A stretch of DNA of 39,781 bases, from positions 1 through 39,781 of the forward strand of contig CACRSC010000124.1 in NCBI GenBank assembly GCA_902651635.1, read 5' to 3'. The notes under the pieces were generated by a model. The model ran no database searches and was not told the DNA's origin. It saw nothing but the letters and a program-made list of their open reading frames with translations. The DNA comes from Mastigamoeba balamuthi (lineage: Eukaryota > Evosea > Mastigamoebida > Mastigamoebidae). Below, one piece after another: positions 31,737 through 39,781 of the stretch (positions within the stretch are counted from its first letter, which is position 1; each line of letters begins with the position of its first letter). The position numbers were made by a program, and so were the translations under genes.

Positions 31737-31819
31737 TCTTTTTCGTTACTTTTTGCTGTTTTCCGATTTTTCCTTTTTCAAATTTTGACAGTTTTTCAAA
31801 TTCGTTTTAACCTCTGTTT
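31737..31819 (-). repeat. Right terminal inverted repeat (83 bp)
   Basis: Exact complement of 23,625-23,707. The next bases outward (ACATTGGATT) show no continuation of the left-side outward sequence. Confidence 0.9.
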
Positions 31820-32760
31820 ACATTGGATTGGAGTAAATGTCACTGCACCTGAAGTTGTGCCATTTACTACAGTTGCTGATCCAGTATATAGTTGTGTTGC
31901 CGTTTAGGGAGGTATCAATTGCAATTCATATGCTTTGGAGTCTTTATCAACCTTACATAGGCGTTTCAGTACATCATATCTCGGATCTGATGAATATTCA
32001 ATTTTGAATTCGACTAAAAAGGCATTGTGTGTATAATAATAATTCAGAAAAAATTATATTAATTTATAATTATAAATATGTACAACAATTTGTGTGGAAT
32101 CATCTTCTAATGCTTCTTTGGCAAATTGTTTAAAATAATCTGAACTGAATTCTTTTTCATACCTATCTTTCATTTTGTAAATCATTCTCTTCCCTTTCTC
32201 TGTTCTGATATCAGAATTTATCAGAAGAGAAATACAATTCGGGTTTATTATTTAACCTTTTGCTAAACCAATATTATTCTTAGTAAAATCAACAAGAAAT
32301 TATCGGGCTTGTGCTTCTTAATTTACTGTTGCTACAGGTTGCATATTCTCATTAAATATTAACACGATTTTATCATCATCTTGTAAAGGAGGATGAATAG
32401 TTTTGTCCAGTTCTTTCACTTTCTCTTTTGGTATGAGGTCCTTAAATTGTTTATCATATTCTTCTTCTTGAATTTCTTCTTGATATCTCTGCTCTTCTCT
32501 GATAAATTTTCGGAGATACTGTATTACTCTTCTAATTTCGTTTTCTTTAAGGGGGTTTACTATATTTGAGTGTTGATACTTCTGGTGCCTGTGTTACTGA
32601 AACAACGGCCAATGAATCACTTGGTGTTACATTCTGTGTTCCTTTTTCATCTGCTTCTGCTTCTTCTTTCTTAATATCCTGAAGTTCATTTCTGAGGTTG
32701 TTAATATATTCGTATGTTATGTATGTCACATTAAATGATTAATTCATCAAAGTCATAATC
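31820..32760 (-). other. AT-rich right flank with minus-strand coding remnants
   Basis: Minus-strand frames in order: 32,729-32,547 (NLRNELQDIKKEEAEADEKG), continuing after a shift in a C-run near 32,550 as ENEIRRVIQYLRKFIREEQR, EYDKQFKDLIPKEKVKEL and DDDKIVLIFNENMQPVATVN; then about 32,225-32,080 (RMIYKMKDRYEKEFSSDYFK); then 32,030-31,840 (HNAFLVEFKIEYSSDPRYDV, and after a stop TATQLYTGSATVVNGTTSGA) running straight into the right TIR. Base composition differs sharply from the GC-richer host genes and from the element. It may be an endogenised foreign segment or an older repeat. No family is recognised. Confidence 0.45.
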
Positions 32761-32916
32761 TATTGCATATCCATGGGCATCCACTTTGCAGTGTGAAATT
32801 GTACAATGAAAGTGAAGTCAATGCGTCCATCGAGGTTGATGTCCCTGCCCATGGTAGCCTGGCAGATGGATATGCATGTGTCCTTCATTGTTCTGACCTC
32901 CCCTGCACATTCGACA

Positions 32917-33891
32917 CTACTGGCTTCCCATGACTGTGTAGTCTCCCTTGGCCTTCAGGACTGCTTGCAACCGAGCAGGCATTGAAGAAACCAAATTTTG
33001 AGCATACTCCTAAGAGAGCTTCCACTCTTTTCTGAGGCGACGCACCAATGCCTTTATAGATTGAGGATTTGCCTCAGCCACCTTAGCCTTCAGGATGCCC
33101 CAGGCATTTTCGATTCCATTGAGGTCCGGGCTGCATGCTGGCCAGGGGAGGCAGGTAATGTAGTTTTTGGCTTTCCTTGGCAGCACATTTGACTGGTATG
33201 TTTACTGTCATTGTTCTCTGCCAGAAGCCACTCCACCTGATCATCCCCATAAGCCTGGCGAATTGAAGGCAGGAGAGCCCTCTGATAGATGTCACACATC
33301 TTTTCGGAATTGAGATTCCCCTGGAAGATGTGAAGCCGTTCAAACCCATGTGAGGAAAAGCACCCCCAAACCTGAACCTTCTGGGGGTAATTAACCTGTC
33401 TGGCCAAAAATCGATGACCAGCAAGCTGTCAATGCTTCGTCTTTGGTCCCTCTAGCCAGAGTGTGGACTTATCACTGAACCATACATTGCTCCAATCTCT
33501 CTGCAGATTTTTCCTTGCAAAATCATGCCGTGCTTTTTGATGGACAATTTTTAATACAGGCTTGAACAAAGGAGTCTGAAACTTGGCATTAGCAGCATGC
33601 AATCACCTGTAAATAGTGGAGAGTGATGCCCGAAGATGAAGGGACTTGCGAAGGACTGAGGCTGAGTGTGGGGGCTGGGATTTTACCCTGGCCAGAATTT
33701 GTTTGTCCTCCTTCTCTGTTGTTGCTCTTCTGACATTTTTGGTGGAGGTGTAGCAACACCATCTGGTTACTGATCCATCCATTGTTGGGCTGTTCCACAG
33801 CTGCAGTGCACGTACTGTGCAATGCGCCTCTTGCCCCAGAATGGTTGTGCGAAAACCTTAACTTCCTTCTCTGTTTCTCTGTAAGAGACAT
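32917..33891 (-). pseudogene. Tc1/mariner transposase, degraded
   Basis: Landmarks on the minus strand: N-terminal MSLTEKQRRKLRFSHNHS; a helix-turn-helix-like stretch (SVLRKSLHLRASLSTIYR); VHQKARHDFARKNLQRDWSN; VWFSDKSTLWLEG (first catalytic Asp); VQVWGCFSSHG; LLPSIRQAYGDDQVEWLLAE then NNDSKHTS, where the usual QQDN.P.H has Asp changed to Glu; LPWPACSPDLNGIENAWGIL (third acid present); and a typical C-terminus, NLVSSMPARLQAVLKAKGDY. A TGA after KTKH, a TAG after KEWKLS and frame changes near 33,180 and 33,590 disable it. The TAG end at 32,917 is the family's normal C-terminus. Terminal repeats were not found. Confidence 0.9.
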
Positions 33892-33989
33892 TTTTGTCTT
33901 TATCAGATATTCTGAATTTCAGATATTCTATGATCAGATCATATTATGGCCTATAATCTCTCCAATTGGTATTCTCAGCAATTGAAGTG

Positions 33990-35482
33990 ATCATGAAATA
34001 AGAAGAGCTAGTTGGTTGTGATTTTTACTGTAGTCCTGCTGCATGAGAAGCTTGTTCCTTGGAACTGGCTGAGCACCCTCTGGAATGGAAGTGCTCTCTG
34101 AGAGTTGCTGGTAGACAACCATTGTCAGCACCTGAGTGTTGCTCACCACCTCCATAAGTGGCTGCTCATTAAAGTTCTGAACAACAACAACAAGTCCGGG
34201 TTTTGTGAGCAGTTCGTCCTGATCACTGTGAAAGGTCTTTCATTGAATTGAGGCAATCTGGCAGTGAGTAATCAACACTGACTTCTCCTTGTGCTCCTGC
34301 TCTGACAATGCTAAGTGTTATGCTTTCTTGAGCTTAATAGCTCTCAGCTTAATGCAGTAGGAGCAGTGTTCTGGTGAGTTCTCATGACGAATGTTCTCTG
34401 TGCACAGAACATGTGTGCGAAAGTACTCTGCCAATGGAGGCTCTCCCAGAGTGTCTCGGTAAAGATGATCTAAGTGCTGACAAACCTGTGTGTAGATCTC
34501 AGCATTAGAGATACGAATAACGTGATAATTTCAGCCACTTTGAATGGGGGCCACCTCATCAAAAAGCTCCTTAAACTGGGGAAGACACTTGCTGGCATGT
34601 GTTCTGTGCTTTGTGCCCTGTTGTATGCATGTGTTATAAAGATCAGAGCATGTGTGGGATTGATGAACCTTGGCTCCAATGACCCCCAGTATCTTCTTCT
34701 CCTCTTGAGCAGCATGAGTATGTGCTCTTGAGATAGTTCTTGTTAATAGAGAGAACAGCCTTGCGAATTGTGTTTCTGGCAGTACCTTACATAGTGCTGC
34801 AAGAATGGCATGGCACAGAGGGGTTTTTTTGGGCATCTGTGCTATAAAGTTGATCAGATTCGTCCCGATCACTGTCTCTGTTACACAACATGAGTATTCA
34901 GATGGAGAAGAGACAATACTATCATCAATATCTTGATCAATAATAGTAAGGGGCTTATCAGAGGCCAATAATGCTTCTTAGGCAAAAGCCTTGAGCTGAT
35001 CTGAACTGGCAGACTGCAGTACCTGAATCAACAACACCCACCTTTCTGGGCATGTTGTACGAGCAGTTAATTCATAAATGAAGGCTGAAATCACTCTCTT
35101 ATATGCAGATATGGGAAGAGAGTCAAAGAATGGGGTTAGATCGTGGCCCTCTTGCCCGATGCCATCTGGGGCTCCAGGAACACCTTGAACAATGCCAATC
35201 GAGGCCACCAGTGCATCATTATTGCTCACAATAACAGGTTCGACTTCCTTTGCCTTGTACTCGATTTGTGTGCCTGTGTTTCTTGGAACTGCAGTGGTAT
35301 GCCCACAGCAGGAAGTTAGTGTTACAGTGGTCTAACACTAGCATAACACACCTGGCAACTGGTGGCGGGTCTTTGTGAAGAAGTGCCTCTTGTGAATTGG
35401 CAGACCTGGTGGCCCCCTGAAAGCCCGTGGTGCTGCGGGGTGCCTCTTGGCTGTACAGGCCTTCGCCAATTTCTGTGGCCAA
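33990..35482 (-). pseudogene. Unrecognised protein frame with several nonsense codons
   Basis: From 35,482 the 5' exon (GEGLYSQEAPRSTTGFQGAT) joins through a GTGTTA..CTGCAG intron to FPRNTGTQIEYKAKEVEPVI. One frame then continues from 35,229 to about 33,990 with PFFDSLPISAYKRVISAFIY, CKVLPETQFARLFSLLTRTI, EIYTQVCQHLDHLYRDTLGE, PPLAEYFRTHVLCTENIRHE, HCSYCIKLRAIKLKKA and PGLVVVVQNFNEQPLMEVVS. Four in-frame stops (TAA, TGA, TAA, TGA) interrupt it with no frameshift. The C-terminal half has a C-x2-C pair and looks like a conserved enzyme or transposon core, but I cannot name it. Confidence 0.5.
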
Positions 35483-36196
35483 TTTTCGTATCAGATCAAA
35501 AGCATGGACCGGAAAGAAGCAACTTTATTCGAAATATGAGTAAAGGACAGAGCTACAAAATGTGCAGAGTGGGGTTCTTCTGAGCCATGAAGGAGAGACA
35601 ATAATACAAACGAAGTGGCAGAGCAGTTGGCCAACAAACCATAACCCCCAAAAGTGGCCCCCCAATGGCAGAGTCACAGGACGTAAGAGGCCAACGTGCC
35701 TTTTTCCTCTTTGCATCCTTTCGTCACTGCATGCTGATGGCTTGGTGCATAGCACATATCTTCTTTGTGCTGGCCATCAGGTGCTATTTTTGGAATGCTC
35801 ACTATCCCACACAGATTATGTGTGCAGAGCAGAATCTACACTGTCAAGGTTCTACGGAATGCCACAGATGCATTCAATTAACATAATTGGCTTATCAAGT
35901 CAACTGATCTAGCAGTCACACTAAATAACAATCCTGTAAGTTAAATTGTTTACACAAAGATAGACTATCCAAACTTATGAATGCAGGACAAGTTCAAATA
36001 GATTACTCTGTATCTAGAATGAAATGGATACAGTATCTTCTGCTCCACACGTCTACTATGAGACTAAAAATTCTTACCAAGGAGTACTCCCGCGAAAGGG
36101 GAAAAGCCAAGAGTGAAAGAGAATGTGAGAGTTTCTCTCCAAGATTTTTGTGTGCTTCTTTGTGTTGACAACAAATTGTTTTGTGTGTGCCGCCAT
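35483..36196. other. Spacer without a recognised gene
   Basis: Overlapping short frames on both strands (e.g. 35,665-35,886 plus, with FFVLAIRCYFWNAHYPTQIM) show no known family. Several 5' exon fragments of the minus-strand decayed gene could lie at the right of 35,482. No repeat or RNA signal seen. Confidence 0.3.
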
Positions 36197-36720
36197 CCAT
36201 CTGCTGTTGCACTACCTGCTGCTGCACTGCCTGTCGCTACGTCGCCTGCTGCCACGTCACCTGCTGCCACGTCACCTGCTGCTGTGCTGCCTGCTACTGT
36301 GCTGCCTGCTGCTGCATCACCTGCTGCTGCACTGCCTGCTGCCGTGCCATCTGCCACCATGTTGCCTGCTGTCATGTTGTCCTACACTGCACCATTCATC
36401 ACCAGGCCATATGTCACACCATCCTACACTGTGCCATCTGCCACTGTACCGTCTGCTGCCGCACTGTCCTACACTGTGCCATCTGTCACCATGCCATCTG
36501 CTGCTGTGCTGTCCTATGCTGTGCCATCTGCCACCATGCTGTCCTCCACTGGACCATCCACTGGTGTGCCGTCTGCCACTGTGCTGCCTGTCACTGTGCT
36601 GTTCTACGTCTACACTGGGCCATCTGCCACCGTGCCATCCTACACTGCACCATCTGCTGCTGTGCCGTCATCTGTCACACTGTCCTCATTACCATCTGCC
36701 ACTGCACCATCGGCCTCTGT
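36197..36720 (+). repeat. 15-bp-period minisatellite, open in all three plus frames
   Basis: Tandem units such as CTGCTGCCACGTCAC and GTGCCATCTGCCACT, regular in the first 200 bp and diverging to 30-bp higher-order forms (GTGCCATCTGCCACTGTGCT then GTCCTACACT). Because the period is a multiple of three and the units lack stops, three plus frames remain open for about 190-230 codons. One gives Ala/Pro/Ser/Thr-rich peptide, one Leu/His-rich, one Cys/His-rich. The repeat itself explains the openness, so translation is not implied. Confidence 0.85.
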
Positions 36721-37504
36721 GCCGTGGAAACAGTGGAAACAGCTGCTGCACAAGAAGCGTGAGAGAGACAGGGCATAATGTGTTGCCACTATGCTTGCAG
36801 AGGCCTTGCATGCAAGGCTCGGGAAGCACATCCCACTACAATTAATGCAACCTGAATTCCTATGTGCTTTCAGTGTCCTTACTGCCATGTCACCCAGTGC
36901 TCCAGTATGCTTATTCTCCCCCCTCACAATGCCTGACAACCACTCAGACTCAGAAACGAGGTCAGATGCAGTGCATTGTGCAAGAGCCCGCCAGACAGAT
37001 TGGTGGAGTTCGTGAACCAGTGCCCAAGAAGAGGCACTGAATCCTAGATGGTGCAAACACTGTCTTGCCTGTTTACTGATGCTTTGCACAATCCGTTGGC
37101 CGGTGATGAGTGAGGAGAAGGTGAAAGAAATCGATGAGAAGCTGAACGAGCATCTTCAGGACGAGGAGAACCTCCCCAGTTGACTTAATAACATTCCACC
37201 AGGACTCACCCCGTGTGCCTCAGCTGGCTCATGCATTCCCTAACAATCAATCACACAGTACAAGCACTCCAGTTGTTTCTGACCCCCCGAACTCATTGAG
37301 CACTTCGTCCAATGCTTCAATGCATACAATAAAGAAAAGAAGCCAGCAGAGGCTGAAGCTGCTCTGCAGGACGCAGCCAAGGCCACTGCCCATTGTGCCA
37401 AAAACAGCCACAACACGTCCACATTCAATGCCAGTGGGAAACGACACAAGCTCAAACGAACCTGCTCATGGCCCAAGACCAAAGGAAAGCCTCTTGTTAG
37501 CAGT
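36721..37504 (+). other. Region upstream of the piggyBac core, partly open
   Basis: Plus frames with low-complexity, polar content (36,791-37,015; 37,215-37,541, with MHTIKKRSQQRLKLLCRTQP). They may be the N-terminal, poorly conserved exons of the piggyBac gene, since acidic/polar N-termini are usual there. Splicing could not be resolved. Confidence 0.3.
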
Positions 37505-39341
37505 TGATTCCTTACGTGGATTGCATGTGCAATTGACGTGATCCTCAAGACGAACAAGTTCTCAAGGTCCAGGCTCAACCAGTTCTGGAATGCCTCCAAC
37601 TGCTCGTGTGCAGCATGGCAAATGGGCAGGTATGTAACACAAACAGCACCATCCACTGACCCATAACAGAGACGAGTTCAACCAGTTCAAGAGGCGTGTG
37701 GACTTTGACAAGGATTTCGTCTCAGAGTTGCTCGCAAAGGAGACTCTGAAGCACATCGATGTCAGTGTGTTCATCACGATTGACGAGTCCATGTGCCGCA
37801 GCAACATTCGTGGGTCTCGTGACCATGTTTACATGCCCAGTGTGTTGCAAGCATGCTCTTGCCTCTCTTACCTTGTAACAGACAAGCCAATCAAGAACAG
37901 GTTCAAGTTCTGGGGCATGGCAGTCTACCTTGGGGGCCTCCTTGGTGTTAATGGGAATGTCATCAAGTGTGAGGGGAAACACAGGTGCAAGTCAATCATT
38001 CTGAGCACGTTCCCGTACTGCAAGGGTGATCCCTGGTCCTGCAACATGACTGAGGTACGAACAGATGTTTGCAGTTGTGTAACACTCACTCTTATAACAG
38101 CCTGTCCTTACCCTCATCGACAAGATCCTACAACACAACCCACGTTCTAGCAGGTGCCACATCGTCATTATAGACAGCAGGTATGGCAGCCTCCACTTGG
38201 CCAATGAGCTTACGAAGTGGAACTTTGACACTGTTGCTAAGTGCCACAAGGACCGCCCAAGTTCAGAGTTCTGTGACACACTTGAGAAGGAGACACCCAT
38301 GGAGATGCACAATCTCGAATCAGTGAAGGCACGTACTGATCCATAAACAACTCTTAACCCTCCACTCCCAGGAAACCCCACAGAGTTCATCGTGTCTGCT
38401 GTGACCAAGCCTGCCCCAGGAAAGCACAAGCACGACGACAATGACAGCACTACATGGACGGGGTTCTACATCTCAGGAGTGGCAACAGTAACACCACTTC
38501 CTCGTGATGTCTCTCACAGGCTCTCGAAACTTACAGGAGGAGGCCCAGAGAATGGCAAGGACGACAGTGACAGCAACTCTGACACAGACTCAATGGACCC
38601 CAATGCTTCATGCAGTGCTCTAGAACTCTACCCCACCATGCGCACTGCTCCCTCATGTGTATTGCTCATAGAATGACAGGTTGCTTGCCTTTACAACACT
38701 TTAATAGGCTCACTCAACTTCGCCAACAAGAAGAATACAGAGATTGCAGACACTCGACACCACTTGCAGCCTATAGAATCTTGCTTCTACTGGTGGCTGA
38801 GCACAATTCTTGTAAACACGTGGTCGGTCTACTGCACCTTCTGGAACAGGCACACCGAAATCCACAAGTTCCTGAAGAAGCTGATCAATGAGATTGCAAC
38901 AACACACATGACTGTACACAGTCAGGAACAACATTATTCTCACAAAACACACAGACCAATGGCGCAACATGGGGCAAATGCTCTCACTGCCTCAGAAACA
39001 CGTTCACAAGATGCTCACAGTGTGACAAGTACCTGTGCAAGGACTGTGCCATAGACACTGAGGTGCACAAGCATCCACCTCTGACAAAACGAGAGCTTGC
39101 TCAAGCACAGGCACAGGAGCAGCTGGAAACAGCTCGTGCCGAGGTTGCCAAGCTGATCAGTTGCATCGACTCCTATGACACCAGTATCAGATGTGGAGAG
39201 CAGTCCTTCATCTCTCGGGCAGACCTCACAGCCATGCGTGCAGCAAGGGCCCAACTCACTCAGCAGAAGAGGCACATGGAGGCGGAAGTTGTCCGCCTGG
39301 AGAGGGCCCTGATGGCTGTGAGGGCCTTGTCGTCTCGTTGA
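37505..39341 (+). pseudogene. piggyBac transposase, spliced, with Cys-rich finger and coiled coil
   Basis: Cut-and-paste transposase of the DDE_Tnp_1_7 family. Exons end or start at 37,628 (GTATGT donor), about 37,669-38,054, 38,101-38,332, 38,372-38,913 and 38,955-39,341; the introns are about 40, 46, 39 and 41 nt and all keep phase. Landmarks: VFITIDESM (first catalytic Asp), FKFWGMAVYLGGLLG, VIIDSRYGSLHLANEL (second Asp), EFIVSAVTKPAPGK, YNTLIGSLNFANKKN (usual GVD..D; the third Asp is Asn here), FYWWLSTILVNTWSVYCTFW, then a C-terminal C-x2-C, C-x2-C, C-x2-C finger (KCSHCLRNTFTRCSQCDKYL) and a final coiled coil (ARAEVAKLISCIDSYD, RHMEAEVVRLERAL). One in-frame TGA at 38,674-38,676 and the Asp-to-Asn change suggest it is inactive, though otherwise well kept. 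The 5' start is unresolved. Confidence 0.85.
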
Positions 39342-39781
39342 ACGGCCTCAATTCTCGGTTTCGGCGCGTTCTCGCTCTGTGACGTCATCGGCGCGTGTGC
39401 CCAACCTCTCAGGCCACGTTATCCACCCTCAGAGCAAGCTCCCTGCACCGACAGCACCGCTCTCCGCCCTCTGGATGGCTCGTTGAGAAAAACTCGCTCT
39501 TCCGCCCCAGAATTCCCCGCGTTGCCCCGGGGCAGCCCTTTGCGTCACCAAACATGGCGTCAGAGATTTCCTGAGATTCGGCCGTATGCCAGATTCGTTC
39601 CTATCGGTCGCCGAGATTCTCCCGTCGCGAGGTAGACGTGGCCACTCACTAAAAACAGACCGCCTTCATAAGCCACAAGCGGCACAACGCAGGTAGCCTC
39701 CGCCTGCCCGCGCAGCCCGCCCCTCACCCACCCTCCCGCAGCAGCAGCAGATGCAGGGCACGGCAGCGCGCAGGCTCGAGG
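39342..39781. other. GC-rich, CpG-rich terminal stretch
   Basis: GC content and CpG density rise sharply compared with the rest, with CGCG, GCGCG and CCGCC runs and a short CAGCAGCAGCAG run at the end. It contains CAAACATGGCGTCAG near 39,549. It may be the promoter of a host gene beyond the window. No open frame is convincing. Confidence 0.35.

Larger units (their letters stand above)
23625..31819. mobile_element. 8.2-kb candidate DNA transposon with perfect 83-bp TIRs
   Basis: Bounded by 83-bp inverted repeats identical over their full length. Internal cargo: a DUF7869-type DDE transposase with downstream exons on the minus strand; an unrecognised, multi-exon coding block on the plus strand; a Ser/Pro/Glu-rich plus-strand block near the right end; and many copies of a 16-bp near-palindrome. 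Ends begin AAACAGAGGTTAAAACG. The immediate flanks share only AC (23,623-23,624 and 31,820-31,821), which may be a 2-bp target duplication or chance. Perfect TIRs suggest recent movement, although the transposase shows damage (see its entry). An alternative is two inverted copies of an unrelated repeat, but the outward sequences diverge abruptly at the same base on both sides, which favours true termini. Confidence 0.75.

Noticed and set aside
36113-36845. Protein-coding gene of 190-230 residues
   Set aside because: All three plus frames are open only because of the 15-bp repeat period; no domain and no conserved frame choice.
33990-39341. Reassigned stop codons to explain in-frame stops
   Set aside because: All three stop types occur inside decayed transposon frames, while the intact GT10 gene has no internal stop and ends with TAA. 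Ordinary decay is enough.

Overview
The window is nuclear DNA of a eukaryote. The best gene has six exons joined by GT..AG introns of 39-65 nt, and the other spliced genes also have mostly short introns. Host-type genes seen are a Rab-family small GTPase exon, a GT25-like glycosyltransferase, a Kelch-BTB-BACK gene and a complete GT10 fucosyltransferase. No gene pins the lineage; a unicellular eukaryote with a repeat-rich genome fits best, and this is inference. Coding identifications come from reading translated motifs by eye; no database search was possible.

Layout. 0-0.3 kb: Rab exon (minus strand). 1.7-3.1 kb: decayed, spliced Merlin/IS1595-like DDE transposase. 3.4-7.5 kb: patchwork of a palindromic repeat family (three sites), an unrecognised spliced gene, a Ty3/gypsy pol remnant and unrecognised sequence. 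7.5-8.2 kb: Pif1-like helicase C-terminus. 8.4-9.8 kb: tyrosine-recombinase (Crypton/YR-type) remnant. 10.4-13.2 kb: GT25-like gene split by a 1.7-kb element with inverted ends. 14.1-15.1 kb: Kelch-BTB-BACK gene with two frameshifts, arranged head-to-head with the GT10 gene (16.2-18.4 kb). That GT10 gene can be assembled into an uninterrupted 637-residue type II membrane protein with a second, unclassified domain at its C-terminus.

18.9-22.1 kb: unrecognised spliced gene, a piggyBac-like fragment and a minisatellite of about 24-bp units. 23,625-31,819: an 8.2-kb candidate DNA transposon bounded by perfect 83-bp terminal inverted repeats. It carries a DUF7869-type DDE transposase (minus strand), several unrecognised plus-strand exons, and about eleven copies of a 16-bp near-palindrome seen essentially only inside it. 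It appears to sit within AT-rich DNA carrying minus-strand reading frames on both sides. 32.9-33.9 kb: Tc1/mariner remnant. 34.0-35.5 kb: unrecognised coding frame with several nonsense codons. 36.2-36.7 kb: 15-bp-period minisatellite. 37.5-39.3 kb: well-preserved spliced piggyBac transposase with a Cys-rich finger and coiled coil. The last 0.4 kb is GC-rich and CpG-rich.

The most interesting items are the 83-bp-TIR element with its internal palindromes, the two-domain fucosyltransferase, and the GT25 gene interrupted by a repeat-ended insertion. One single-N join at 25,587 lies between two near-identical 146-bp copies and is probably an assembly artefact.
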